Below are positions 10,034-21,043 of a DNA stretch of 64,000 nucleotides, piece by piece; position 1 is the first letter of the stretch, and the number at the start of each line of letters is the position of its first letter. Below the pieces are notes generated by a model. It saw only the letters and a program-made list of their open reading frames with translations. It was not told the origin of the DNA and did no database searches. The stretch lies in assembly GCF_009389715.1 (NCBI RefSeq), contig NW_024068199.1, forward strand, positions 124,001-188,000, in the 5' to 3' direction. This DNA is from Phoenix dactylifera (taxonomy: Eukaryota; Streptophyta; Magnoliopsida; Arecales; Arecaceae). A program made the translations under genes and the position numbers.

Positions 10034-13000
10034 TTAGTATAAACCACTGCCTCCGGCTCGTCTAATGAAGGAGAGGAACACAAGTATGAGGGCGACTGCA
10101 GCCAAGATCCCAATGATGATAGCCAGAGTTTTTCCAGTCTCGTCAACTGAAGAGAAAAAGAAAAAGTAAATAAATTGGTAAAATTACCTAATACTGTTCA
10201 AATATTTAAATCTACAACAAGGTATACAGGACAAGATATATTAGACCTACATTATGAGATTCCCCAATAAATATTCTAATTCAATGATTAACTATTTTAT
10301 TTTTTAATTTCTATAAATATATTTATATTTGAATAGTTTAATTCATTTGATTTATTTTTAAAAAAATAGTCGCCAAATTCTGCTGGCCGCCTAGCTTCCT
10401 TTCTTTCGTTAGTTAAGCCACCTTTTTCTAAGAAGGATTTGAGTAATTCGGGATCTATACTACTTGGAATGGCTCTCTCATATTGAGAAATTCTGTGATT
10501 TTTTTTCAGAGATGAAACTTTTGGCAACCTAAAGGCACTTTTTCTAATTTTAAAAGTTGGAGGAAAAGATGCAATAATGGAGGCCAGATTCCCAAGCATT
10601 AAATAAATTACTGCCATTAATTTTTGGTCCTATGGAGATTGAAATCAATGAGATTACCTGAATCAAGTGCCATGTTTGCAACTTATGGCAGGCAAAAAGA
10701 AAGAGGCCAAAAAGGTTATAAAGGCGTCCTCTTTTTTTTTGGTGAAATAAAAAAAAAGAAAAGAAAAGAAACTCATGAGTGAGGGTGAGGGTTTTCCAGT
10801 AAGAAAAGTTAGTGGGAGCGTGGAACGGCATGTTGGCCACCAAATCGTGTCGCATATTCGTCCAATTTATTTAATGCCAAGCCTTGTCAGTATTAGGGCT
10901 TTCACAATTTGAGTTAATTGAAGGCAGAGGGAGTTAGAAAGAGAGAGAAGTGGTCAGCAGATTCAGAAGATTTCTTAGCCACCCATCCAATGTATGGCCT
11001 TCCTTTGGTTGTGCTCGGTACTCTGCCTTCTATTAGGGCTCCTTAGATCTTGATTACAAGAGTTAATAGCAGCCAATTCTTGTGATCCACTGGCCAAAAT
11101 TTTAGATTTTGCCGGATCAAGTTGTACTGTGAACTTAGAGAGAGAGAATGCTTAAAAAGGTAGTATATTTTTAGACCGAGCAATTAAAAGTTTGAATCTA
11201 CAAGTGATTCCTCTTATATATGTTTAAGATACTTAAAACCAGATTCAGATTGTATTTTTTGAAAGATTGATCCATCTTATTCTTATGACATCAAATGTTG
11301 AATCATGCAATGGCCACTTCGAAATTTGTACGAGTAGAAAAAAAAATGTTTGTCTCGCTTTAATATCTATGCGGAGCATGATCCAATAGTTAATGCTGCG
11401 AAAGAGAATTAATCATTCTTTCATGCGAAAGATACGACCCGAGCCCACTAAAAACATTTTTTCAATAGAAATGGAATTTAGTAAAAGTTGCCAAAAAGAA
11501 AATTTAAAAACTATAAGACTTTTCGAGGCTAGGTTATGTGCATGTGGGGTTAATGCATCATACAACTAGCTAGAGTAAATAAATAGCAGGATTTCATCTT
11601 ATTTTAGTGCTGAATCAAAACAGTTTCTCACACTGATGGAACTCAAACCAAGTCATTTTCTTTCTCTTTCTCCTTTCCTCTCAAGGTCTAAGCTACTAGG
11701 TTCAACTAATAAACTCATTTAGCTGATTGATCAGATTGTAGATAAGGACTCACATTAAGATTAGAGGAACTATATTAACAAGGTCGCTATAAAATTATAA
11801 AAACTATAACATCATAGAAAGATCATCAAAGAGTGTTATGTCTAAACAACTCAAACCATTAGGCGTCATGATTTATTATATTCAACAGGATCTAGACAGA
11901 ACAACCTTACAAAATATAGCGTGATACAAGCAGAGAGTCAATTAGTTTAATTTAAGTTTACTTCTAAATCAAATAAAATATGGTGCTTGTCCAGCTTCTT
12001 CAACCTAAAAAAAATCCTCTACGTTATCCTAATTATAGAGAAGAAATATTCCCTGATTCACAGTCATCGTCCCACCCTTTAAAAGCTCATAATTCTTTTA
12101 CCAATTGGATTTCTAATGAGAACTATCCCTCCAAAGGAGAGCCAGAAATTATTCACGAAACCCATCTTGACCACATTAAAAAAAACTTAAACTAAATACC
12201 AAAACTAAGGATAAGATCAAATGTCGAACCATACACACCTAATAAACAAGCCTTAATCATTAGTTTGTTAGTTGTTAATTATCCTAGCAAGACGAAATCC
12301 TTAATTTAAATCCACACACAACCCAAAAGATATAGGAGGAAAGAAGGGGGTGCGACCACGGCCGGTGATCGAAACGTCGCTTACCGTGATTGTGTCGAGA
12401 GGGGTAAACGCCATTGGACCAGTACTGCAGGTAGCACTTGCCGAGGTACACGTCAGCGCCAACGGCGAACCCGCATACGGCCTTGACCTGCGCCACCGCT
12501 GATTCCACGCAGTCGGTGCACTCCTTGGGGCTGAGGTCGCCGACGCACTGTGCCATGGCCTGCACGTAGCCTGCGCCGCCGACCCGGTACGACCCACCGG
12601 TGGGCGGCGCCGCCGTGAGTGAGCCGAGGGCGGCGTCGCGCAAGCCAAAGACGTCGGAAGCGTACCCCCCAGCGGCGGCGCCACCGCAGCGCTTGTAGAG
12701 GAGAGTATCGTCGGGCTTGCCGAGGAAGGACTCCTTGTCGTAGCGGAGGAAGCAGGAGCGGAGCTGGACGGCGGCGCCGGTGGCGCCGGGGCAGAGGGCG
12801 GAGAGCTGGGAGAGGGCGGAGTGGATGCAGGAGTCGCAGTTGGAGATGGGGAGGTCGGCGCGGCACTGGAAGAGGCCGTAGGCCGGCTCGGCGGAGGAGG
12901 AGGTGAAGTTGGCGTAGGTGGAGGACTCGGCGGCTTTGGACAAGGAGGTGAGGAGGGACTCTACACTCAACTGGTATGGCGAGCCAGGGGTGTACTTGGT

Positions 13001-13102
13001 CTGCGAGCAGCCGGCGTACACGAAGGATTTGTAGTCATCTGAAGAGGAGATGAAAGGGAGGAAAGAGAGGGAGAGAAAGAACAGAAGATAGAGTTTTGGC
13101 AT
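10034..13102 (-). CDS. Plasmodesmata-located protein (PDLP), two DUF26 domains, two exons
   Basis: Exon 1 is 13102-12385 and exon 2 is 10146-10034. The donor is CACG|GTAAGC and the acceptor TTCAG|TTGACG, giving a 276-residue type I membrane protein. Residues 1-21 are a signal peptide. DUF26 domain 1 has Cys-X8-Cys-X2-Cys at residues 80-92, and domain 2 at 186-198. Residues 246-267 (TLAIIIGILAAVALILVFLS) are the single membrane span, followed by a short basic tail. PDLPs sit in plasmodesmata, limit cell-to-cell traffic through callose and act in defence. There is no kinase domain, which separates it from CRK receptor kinases. Exon 1 is GC-rich and exon 2 is not. The 2.2-kb intron holds no obvious element. 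The tail resembles PDLP6/7/8 types from memory. Start chosen at the ATG opening the signal peptide. Confidence 0.93.
10147..12384 (-). other. Intron of the PDLP gene
   Basis: The 2238-bp AT-rich intron is bounded by GTAAGC and TTTTTCTCTTCAG. Open frames inside it (10297-10617, 10550-10855, 11980-12195) show no recognisable domains, and I saw no repeat boundaries. Confidence 0.75.
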
Positions 13103-13484
13103 TCTTTCTTGTTTCTTTTGCTTTTTGATTCTTGTGGTAAGGCAGGGTGGAAGTGTTTGAGAGGGAGGAGGACGAGAGAGGAAGAGAGATTACTTGCAGA
13201 GGAGGGAAGGAGTAATGAGGTAGTGATTGGGGGTGGGGTCTTAAAACATTCGAGTATGTGAATAGTTCCGGGAAGGAATTTACGTGGACAATTTCTTCGA
13301 GTTCTTCAGACGGTGGGAAACTAAGGACAATAGTAATGAGTAGAGTCGGAGAGGGTGGTTGTTTAAAGGGAGACTACTGCACGGGCTATTACCAGTCAAA
13401 CACTAGATCAAAGCTAAGAGAGGCCCCAGCCACCAGATGGTGAGGGTGGTTGATATATATGGAGAGATTATTGTAGGTCATGGG
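13103..13484 (-). promoter_or_regulatory. Upstream region of the PDLP gene
   Basis: The 380 bp between the PDLP ATG and the LTR array at 13485 should hold the 5' leader and core promoter. The coding-strand leader is pyrimidine- and purine-rich next to the ATG. TATATATATCA-type sequence lies at plus positions about 13452-13460, roughly 350 bp upstream, and is the only TATA-like site I see. The assignment rests on position. Confidence 0.4.
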
Positions 13485-14262
13485 TGTCACACCCCCGCCT
13501 ACGCGGGATATGTGAGGCACCCAATGCCCACATGGGAGCCACATGAGGAGGGAATATAGAGCTCTCCTACTAGATATTGTTCGGTTTCGGGGCCCACATG
13601 CGTGCGCGCGCGCTGCTCAGACCCCTCCCCGATTTTATTTTCTATCCAAAATACGTCTGCAGGATTAAGAGACACCCGCCTCATATGCTCAGGCTCCGGA
13701 CCGAGTCTTTCCAATATGAGATTATTAGGCCTTACACTAATTTCACGCCCCGCCTGCGTGGGGCACGTGAGGCACCAAGTGCCTACGTGGGGGCCACATG
13801 AGGAAGGAACACGAGGCTCTCCTGCCAGGTATTGTCCGGTTTCGAGGCCCGCACGCGTACGTACGTGCCGCTCAGATCCCTCTCCGATTTTGTTTTCCAC
13901 CCAAAACGAGTCTGCAGGATTTGGAGACGTCCGCCTCATATGCCCAGACTCTAAAACGAATCTAGCCGATATTGGATCTTTCATTCACCCACCCTCGAAC
14001 TAGAGTCATCTCCGGCTCTGATACCAAATGTCACGCCTCTATCTGCGCTAGGCACGTGAGGCACCCAGTGCCCACATGGGAGCTACATGAGAGAGGAACA
14101 CGGGGCTCCCCTGTCAGATATTGTCCGATTTTAGGGCCCGCACGCGCCGGTCAGACCCCTCTCTGGTTTTGTTTTCCATCCAAAATGCATCAGCAGGATT
14201 TGGAGACACCCGCCTCATATGCCCAGGCTTTGAAATGAGTCTAGCTGATGTGGGATCTTTCA
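13485..14262 (-). mobile_element. Array of three TRIM family-2 LTRs
   Basis: Read on the plus strand, each unit begins TGTCAC(A/G)CC or its variant TTTCACGCC: 13485-13736, 13741-13983 and 14029-14262. The second and third are separated by 45 bp that contains CTCTGATACCAAA, the minus-strand primer site. LTR 1 ends GGCCTTACA, while LTRs 2 and 3 end GGATCTTTCA, so two subfamilies lie side by side. The outer flanks ATGGG (13480-13484) and ATAGG (14263-14267) differ at one base and may be an old target duplication. The array starts only 383 bp upstream of the PDLP start codon. Confidence 0.85.
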
Positions 14263-15165
14263 ATAGGAGACCCAAAAGAAAGGGTTCCTTTGGAACAAAA
14301 AGAGAGGGGGACCGGGAAGCATCTTTGGGGCCGGGGGTTGGATCATAGAGGGCAGAATAGAAAAAGATGAAACAAAGGAAACTTAGGTCCGTTCCAAGTT
14401 AAATTGGGTTTATCATCATTTCCTTGTGTTCGATAAACATATCAAAAAGCTTCTCTCAAGGAAGTACTTCGGTTCTAGTCAGTTTTTATGAGAATTGCGA
14501 ACCATTGATTATGATGAATGTTGTCTTTGTTTGTGACAAGCATCTTAAAATTGTTCTAGCTAGATGCATCTCAATGTTGTTCAAAAGTTCTTGTTAACCT
14601 TTTAGTTGCAATCATATTTGACTTTGGTTAGCCTAAGCTGACCGATGTTTGAGTAAATAAATTTGATTGGGCTTTGCCCTATTTTGTCTCTGGGGAAAAA
14701 AAAACTCAGCAGAAAATAGACCTAATGTCCAGCCAGAATTGTGGTTTATAAAGATACATGCAACCTACTGCAATACTAGTTTTGAAATTTATTGGTTTTT
14801 GGAGTCGGGCAATCCTTCCATGATGGGTTGTCCCAATCCATTTTATTTGAAGGGAAACAACTTTTCAATGACACCTATTGGATATCTCATAACTACCAAA
14901 GGCAGTTAATTTCTGCCTCTATATATATATATATGAGCAGTTGCAAAACAGAAAAATAATAAGAGAGAAAGGAGAACAACGTACAAAGAAAAAATTAGAA
15001 GAAGAATGATCTTTCTCCATTTTTTTTCTGGCAAAAGAGGCTCTTGAGTTGTAATCAACAAGCGTTTTTCAATTCAAGAATTATGCTTACGGCTAGTGAT
15101 ACAACCCGATCTACTACAAGTAAGTTTGTTTTCGATCCGTTTTAATTATGATAAATTTTCCAACA
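14263..15165 (+). repeat. Probable 5' LTR of Copia element 2 (3' end defined, 5' end not)
   Basis: The end at CCAACA (15160-15165) is set by the primer site TTGGTATCAGAGCAT at 15166-15180. The last 260 bp have the look of a Copia R-U5 region: a TATATATATATATATG box near 14921-14936, then purine-rich leader text. Without a second LTR I cannot fix the 5' boundary, and sequence before about 14500 may be unrelated. No gene is seen here. Confidence 0.55.
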
Positions 15166-15180
15166 TTGGTATCAGAGCAT
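15166..15180 (+). other. Primer-binding site of Copia element 2
   Basis: TTGGTATCAGAGCAT matches the usual plant Copia primer site complementary to initiator-Met tRNA, placed just after an LTR end. Confidence 0.75.
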
Positions 15181-16223
15181 TTAGGGTTGAGTTCAAGCAT
15201 ATTTGTGAATTAAAATAATAGTTTGGTCACTTTTTTTAGAATAATCCATATAAACTAGAGTTTTAGATAAAAATTGATAACTTTCCGTATACACGTTATT
15301 TTGATCTGAAAATTTATATGGATGTAGCCAACATATAGGAGAAGCTATAGTAAAAGTTTCAAGACCCGACTCTCACTGTGGGGAGAGAAAACTCAAATTC
15401 TAGTTATGGGATCCGAAACTTTGAAAACTTATACACATGATTTTGGTGTCATTGGATAGATCCTTTTACAAGCTTTCTGTGCATTAAGAGAGTTATGAGG
15501 TTTGAAAGTTTTTAGAGTTCTTGAAATTTTGTTGGCTCAAGGAACAAGATGATGAACAATAACTTTGACTATTTTACTATTCACTCTCCATCATAGAGAC
15601 ATCAAAATCAAATTTTGACCACGCCAACTCAATTTACTGAATTTTTCTGTCATTTATTTTATTTTTCTGAACATAAAATAAATTATTATTATTTTTGTTT
15701 CGGAATGAGAAGAAAATGAAAGAAAAATTATTTTTTGGAAATTAAAAATTCTGAAAATTTCTAGTGGCTTCTGGGCTTCATGTTCTAGGGGGTTTGAAGT
15801 GCAGTGGGAGAAACAACTTACGGTTAGGACTTTATATCCTCCGAAAACATATGAAGGGGCATTATTTTTCATTTTTTTTCAAAAAATTGTAATAAATTAT
15901 ATATTAATCAAAAAATAGTGATTCCAATTCTGGAAATTTTTAAATTTAATGCTATTTCATATCAATTACTTAAATTATATTTTCTTAGTAGTTGAATTTT
16001 TCTCAATTGCTTCTGCATAATGATTAGTATTTTGTTATGTGGGGCAGATGGTGTCTTCACCGTATAATAAAAAAGAAAAAATAGGCAAGAGAGCTGAAAC
16101 CCAGAAAGCGGAATTGGAAATGGCTATAGCTAAGAAAGCAAAAGCTGAAAATGCTTTAAGGGTTGCCGCCGAGTATAATAGAAGGACGTTGCCCTATGAG
16201 TTTGAGGAATTACACTACACCTT
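15181..16223 (+). mobile_element. Copia element 2, untranslated leader and lysine-rich coding remnant
   Basis: After the primer site there are about 850 bp of AT-rich leader without a reading frame. From about 16027 a frame reads an Ala/Lys/Glu-rich, probably helical stretch (KRAETQKAELEMAIAKKAKA) that is cut by the inverted-repeat element near 16224. I do not recognise this protein beyond its Copia setting. Confidence 0.45.
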
Positions 16224-16709
16224 GGGGCTCATTTGGTTCGCGGGAAGTATTTTCCCTCCTAGGAATATGAATCCTGGGAATCAGATTCCTAAGAAGAGGA
16301 TACCTATGAAAGTACTTTTGGCATGTTTGGTTAACCATGGGAAAGTGACAAATTTCCAAAGTGCTTATGTTTGGTTGACCATCCACTTTCCTAGTAAAGT
16401 TATGTATAATTCCTATTATGTCCTTAATAAAAATTAGGTCTTTAATGCCTCTTTAATGCTTCTTTAATGTTGAAGGATCTTTTTGGAAAAAAATAAAAAA
16501 GGAGTGATTCCCACCTCATGGGAAAGTAACTTTTCCATGTTTCTTATGGGAAAGACTTTAACATGAAATGTGGGAATCATATTTCCATGGGAATACAACT
16601 TTTCCATCTCTCTTCTTTGAAAACTCCAACCAAACAAGAGGCATTTCATTACTTTTCCGTGGACCACACTTTCCCCCCTCCTTTTCCTGCGAACCAAACG
16701 AGCCCTTAA
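16224..16709. mobile_element. MITE with GGGCTC(A/G)TTTGGTTCGC inverted ends
   Basis: The left end GGGCTCATTTGGTTCGCGGG (about 16225-16244) is matched in reverse by the right end CCTGCGAACCAAACGAGCCC (about 16687-16706), with two mismatches over 20 bases. The inner sequence is also partly palindromic, with forms of CATGGGAAAGT repeated in both directions. It is non-coding. The exact end and target duplication are unclear (CTT on both sides is possible). It interrupts the Copia leader/gag region. A left-half copy lies at 35931-36070. Confidence 0.75.
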
Positions 16710-17496
16710 TGTATTATGAAATGGACCCAAATCACACCATTAGATAACACTTTAAAGTAGTAGATAAATTAATAATGAACGTTGAGATAGCTGGTTTTAT
16801 TCCATTAGAAGAAGAAAAGGTTGAAGAGTTGCGTAGGTCCTTACCGGCCCGTTGGGCTACAATGGTTAACGTTATTTGGACATAATTGGAGTTCCTTGAA
16901 AAGGAGTACAAAGTTGTGAAACGAATTTTGTGCTACAAGTGGAAACTTGATTTGGAGTTAAATGTGCAAAATGCTGCAAAGCGTGCTGCAACATTCTCCA
17001 TTTGTTCAAATCCTCGAAGTACAAAAGGTTACATTGGCCTATACCCTTGGATAGAAAAAATGGACCTGAACTTGCAAGCAATTTAATCAATAGAAAAATA
17101 CCAATGTCTTAAAGTTTTAAAGGTGGAGATTAATGTACACATATTATTTGTGCATTTCATAGAACTTATGTATGAAGTAGGACGAAATTTGTATTACTTG
17201 TGAACACATGTAGTTTGATGTGTATGCTATATATGATTTGTCCTATTTGGTATTTTTGTAATTAAATATTCTGTGCAATTAATTAATGTTGGTTATATGG
17301 AAATATCATTTTAAGTGGGAGCTAAAATAGCATTATGATTGAAACTCTCATTTGAGAATTGTTCTTTGTGCAATGCAATTAAATACATGATGATGGAATA
17401 TTTGTTTTACAAATGATGTTGGAAACATAGTGAACCTTCAAATTTGTACTTATGTAAAATTATCATTGATTAATGTCTTTTTTTACTTGGTAGACT
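16710..17496 (+). mobile_element. Gag-like remnant after the MITE, then non-coding spacer
   Basis: Broken frames read LIMNVEIAGFIPLEEEKVEELRRSLPARWATMVNVIW and EFLEKEYKVVKRILCYKWK, in pieces separated by stops. The pattern of a Leu/Val-rich helix followed by LP.RW resembles the UBN2-type gag of plant Copia elements. From about 17087 to 17496 I see only AT-rich spacer. Confidence 0.5.
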
Positions 17497-18352
17497 ATGG
17501 CATCAAAAATTATAATAGCTGATCTGAATAAAGGTGAAAAACTAGATGGTGATAACTACAATATATGGCACCGTAAGATCCAATATGTTTTTGAGGAACA
17601 GCAAGTAGTTAAATCCAATTATCAGAAAATGGATGATCCTGGTAAAGGGAATAGCGCTCAACATATAAGAGATATATATGGAGACTTATCAAGCATGGAA
17701 ACAAAAGGATACTTTAGCTCGTGGAATTTTAATAAGCTCCATGATTGATGATCTCATCTGTGAATGTGAGCAATTCCTAACTATTCATGAAATGTGGGTA
17801 TATTTGAAAGATAAATTTGGGAAAACCACCATGACCAAACTCCAACAGCTGACTATAAAGTTTGACACATACAAAAAATGTCCCAATCATACAATTAAAC
17901 AACATCTAAGAGAGATGGCTAATATGATTAGGGAGTTAAAATCAGATGGTCATATACTCATGGATGAGCAAAAAGTACAAGCTTTAATCCGATCTCTTTC
18001 CGATAATTGGGAATATATAAAGATAAATCTAACCCATAATGATAGCATAAAGACCTTTGCTGATATTGCCCGCCACATTGAGCTAGAAAATAAACGACTT
18101 GGAGCAGCAAGGGCTCCTAGTCTTGCATATGTGGCTGAAAATGGTGCACTGGGAGCTTCAAGCTCCAAACGTAAGCACAGCTGCAATAAGGGCAAGAAGG
18201 GAAAGGAGACTGAAAGAGGACCCAAAAAGAACAAAATTGATCATCATAAAGGTGGCAAGTGTCATGGCAAAAAGAAAGACAGGACCAAAATGAGGTGTTT
18301 CCATTGCCAAAAGTTGGGCCACTTTGCTCGTGAGTGCAACGAGCTGAAGTAG
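17497..18352 (+). mobile_element. Copia element 2, gag polyprotein with CCHC zinc knuckle
   Basis: The gag starts MASKIIIADLNKGEKLDGDNYNIWHRKI. One frameshift near 17680 moves it into the frame AYQAWKQKDTLARGILISSM. It continues with TMTKLQQLTIKFDTYK, DEQKVQALIRSLSDNWEYIK and a basic stretch, and ends with an intact knuckle CFHCQKLGHFAREC. All are hallmarks of Copia gag (UBN2). Apart from the frameshift the frame is open for more than 220 codons, so this part is younger than Copia element 1. Confidence 0.92.
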
Positions 18353-18718
18353 GTAATACTATTAAACTTTGTTTCTCATTGTGTTGCTTATGTTTCTAGC
18401 TCTATTATGCTCACTGAATCTAATCCTATATGGACTGTAGACTCAGCAGCCACCGACCATATAACTAGAGATCGAGAAGCATATGTAGAGTACCGGCGGG
18501 TGGGAGCTGGTACAAGATGGATACATATGAAAAACAACTCCAGAGTTGCGGTTAAGGGTATTGGTACTTGCAAACTCAAGTTGCATGGTGGTCGAACCTT
18601 ATACCTACATGATGTTCTTTATGCATCGGACATGCGATGGAACTTGGTCTCTGTTTCTGTTCTAATGGGTTTAGGATATAAGCTTGTATTTTTGGGTGGG
18701 GGGAATGGAGTCCGATGA
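18353..18718 (+). mobile_element. Copia element 2, protease region, truncated
   Basis: IWTVDSAATDHITRDREAY (about 18430-18486) is the Copia aspartic protease start. The active-site triplet reads D-S-A where D-S-G is usual. It is followed by LHDVLYASDMRWNLVSVSVLMGLGY, the end of the protease domain. Sequence homology ends near 18698, and the CACTA-type repeat motifs that follow suggest that another element cut it off. No integrase or RT follows. Confidence 0.88.
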
Positions 18719-18830
18719 CACTTATAAGGTTTGTTGGATTTTGGCTTCCGCCGATGCTTATAAGTGTCGGTAATTAATCCTTCCGAAACTTATAAGTGTC
18801 GGCTATGGGCGGCTTCCAGCAATGCTAAGC
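18719..18830. repeat. CACTA-type subterminal repeats
   Basis: Variants of ACTTATAAG(C/T)GTCGG occur near 18719, 18758 and 18788, in both directions. Similar motifs lie at 42590-42620 and 52318-52345, next to CACTA-like ends. Such short degenerate arrays are typical of the subterminal region of CACTA (En/Spm) transposons. No CACTA end itself is visible in this stretch. Confidence 0.5.
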
Positions 18831-20169
18831 AAAGCAGCGGAGCCCATTATTTCCCAACTCACTAGAATTCCTCGGCCATAAAGGAACAAAATATTGGTTG
18901 TTTGACACTGATGTAAAATTGCCTTCAAGCAAGCACTGCAAACTGCAGGAGCATGGATTTCCTGCAATGAATGGACGGCACTGCAAAGTGTTGTGCATTC
19001 CTGTATAGCCGCTATTAGAAGATGGACAGTTATCAAACAACATACGTGTATGTGCGCGCATTATTTGATGGATGTCCATCTTCTTATGGGGTCATATACA
19101 GCTGTAGAGCACTCTGTGGTGTGGTCCGTACACTACTGGAGGATCCTCGTCAAACGTAAAATGTTGGTATGTTTGTATGCTAATCTGAGAGTCTCCCTAC
19201 CGTACAGCATCCTGCCCCTGAGAGAACTCTTTTATCCCTTGCATGGCGTACGTCAAACTGCACCTCGCTGTTATGGTACAAGAATTAAGAGTTTTAGGTT
19301 TTGTAAGGAACACTCTGTTCCTTCACTAATACTCTTAATTACCAATCCATGGATTTTCAAGTGGTGCGCATCTATCATTAGTCCCCAAAATGCAAGAAGA
19401 CAAGTAGTTTAGAGTTCCTGGGACGCACAGCCTCTTTCAGTTGTTGTCAACGTTTGTGTCTTCTCTATGAAACACTTCTGTTGCATTATTTGTGTCCTAA
19501 TTCACCTAAAAACCTTGCGAAAGAAATGGGCAGTCTTGTATCTTTGCAGTGCGAACAATGTGCAGACTGCGCCATCAAGTAGGGCAAAGGAGAGAATTAT
19601 TGGATTAAATAATCCATCCTCCTCTCTTGACCAGGAACCATGCAAGCCACTAGCCTAACCTCCTCCTCTTGTCGTTTCAGTAGGCTTTGTGGAAAGACCT
19701 AGGAGAGTCAAGGGACGAGGGAAAAGGACGGGTCAATTTTCCTGGCCCTACGTACATAGGTCAAGGTTCTTATTTCTTGCTTCTAAGAGCCTGTAATTGG
19801 TTGGTCTTCATATGCAATCTCCCACGTCTCACTGTCATTTTGCCCGGATATCATGTCATCAAATTACTCTCACTGAACAACTTGTGCATATTATCTTTTG
19901 GCTCATTGGCATCCCCACAGAGCTTTAGAGGAAACATTGGACTTGTGTGGCCCATTAGATGGTCTGAACAAGGATCGAATACATCACGAACGCCAAGCTT
20001 TCTCAAAATCATATGGAAATAAGTGTGGTCACATGGATTAAAAAATAGCCATGAATTTTGCAAGGAAAGCAACCTCAAGCTGAAGCATAGGACCGGGTCA
20101 AAAGGTTAGTAATTAAATATTGGTTTTGTCGTGACCTTTCTAATCTGTGGCAGGCCTTCTTTGCTGAGT
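18831..20169. other. Unassigned sequence, no gene recognised
   Basis: Several open frames of 60-140 codons exist (for example 18993-19412 and 19687-20022) but none has a family signature. The sequence could be the inside of the CACTA-like element whose repeats lie at 18719-18830. Confidence 0.35.
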
Positions 20170-20186
20170 TGTTGAAATGCGTGTGT

Positions 20187-21026
20187 GTTTTTTTTTTGGA
20201 GAGGCTAAAAACGGGCATTTCATACTATACGGCTACAAATACACCCAGTAGAATCTGCAAACAAAAGGTGCCTCCTGAGTGGCTGGCAACATACGCCGTC
20301 ACCCAGTCAGCCACCTCATTTGCCTCACGATATATATGCATAGCCTGAAAAGTAAACCCCTCCCTCACCATCAACCATATATCACGGAGCAAAGGATGGA
20401 CCTCTCTATCTCTGTGAGAGCCCCTTCGGACCCAGCTGATCACCGTTGCCGAGTCACTCTCCAGGAGGATGGAGCTCGTCTGAAGTACATGTCGTGCATA
20501 CCGTAATCCCATCCAACCCGTCCGTAGCTCTGCCCCTGGGACTGAGGTATCAAAGATCTGACAACCCCCTGCTGCCACCATGCTGGAGCTCGGACCCCTG
20601 ATAACAAACCCTGCTCCTCCCCTCCTGCCTCCGTCCAGGACCGAGCCATCAAAATTGACCTTGAGGAAGCTTGAGGGTGGGGGATCCCAGGTCAAAAACA
20701 CCGTGTGAGAGGCTGCCGAAGCAGCATGGGGGCCCCAGGTGTCCCGAGGTGTCAAAGGTCTATGATCCGGACCTGCATGAAGAATTTCTGCTGCCTGTGC
20801 CCGCGCCCGCTCCATCACAAATCGTGGGGACATGTTAGGCTCACCAAAAACTCGAGCGTTCCTAGCCATCCATACCTGATAAGCTATGCAGGACGCCCTA
20901 ATAGCCACAGAGCGCATCTAGTGGGAACTGGACCAACGTCGGACCTCCTTCGGAAAATAATCCCTCCGGCTCCACGCTACCTCCGAAATTCCAGACAGCC
21001 TCCAAGCCCTCCTCGCCCAGACACAA
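20187..21026 (-). mobile_element. 5'-truncated LINE carrying an RNase H domain
   Basis: The minus-strand frame 20917-20225 (230 codons) ends in an RNase H fold of the type at the end of plant LINE ORF2. It shows LKVNFDGSV (first Asp), GAELRTGWMGLRYA (Glu), LLESDSATVISWV (second Asp) and HIYREANEVADWVTAYV (final conserved region). The upstream IAYQVWMARNARVF fits the linker after the zf-RVT domain. A plus-strand T run at 20188-20197 is the poly(A) tail. The element is flanked by a 17-bp duplication, TGTTGAAATGC(G/A)TGTGT, at 20170-20186 and 21027-21043, with one mismatch. The RT domain is missing through 5' truncation. Confidence 0.9.
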
Positions 21027-21043
21027 TGTTGAAATGCATGTGT

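Noticed and set aside
12301..12906. Arg/Pro-rich open frames on both strands of PDLP exon 1
   Set aside because: They are alternative frames of a GC-rich exon whose DUF26 frame is clear.
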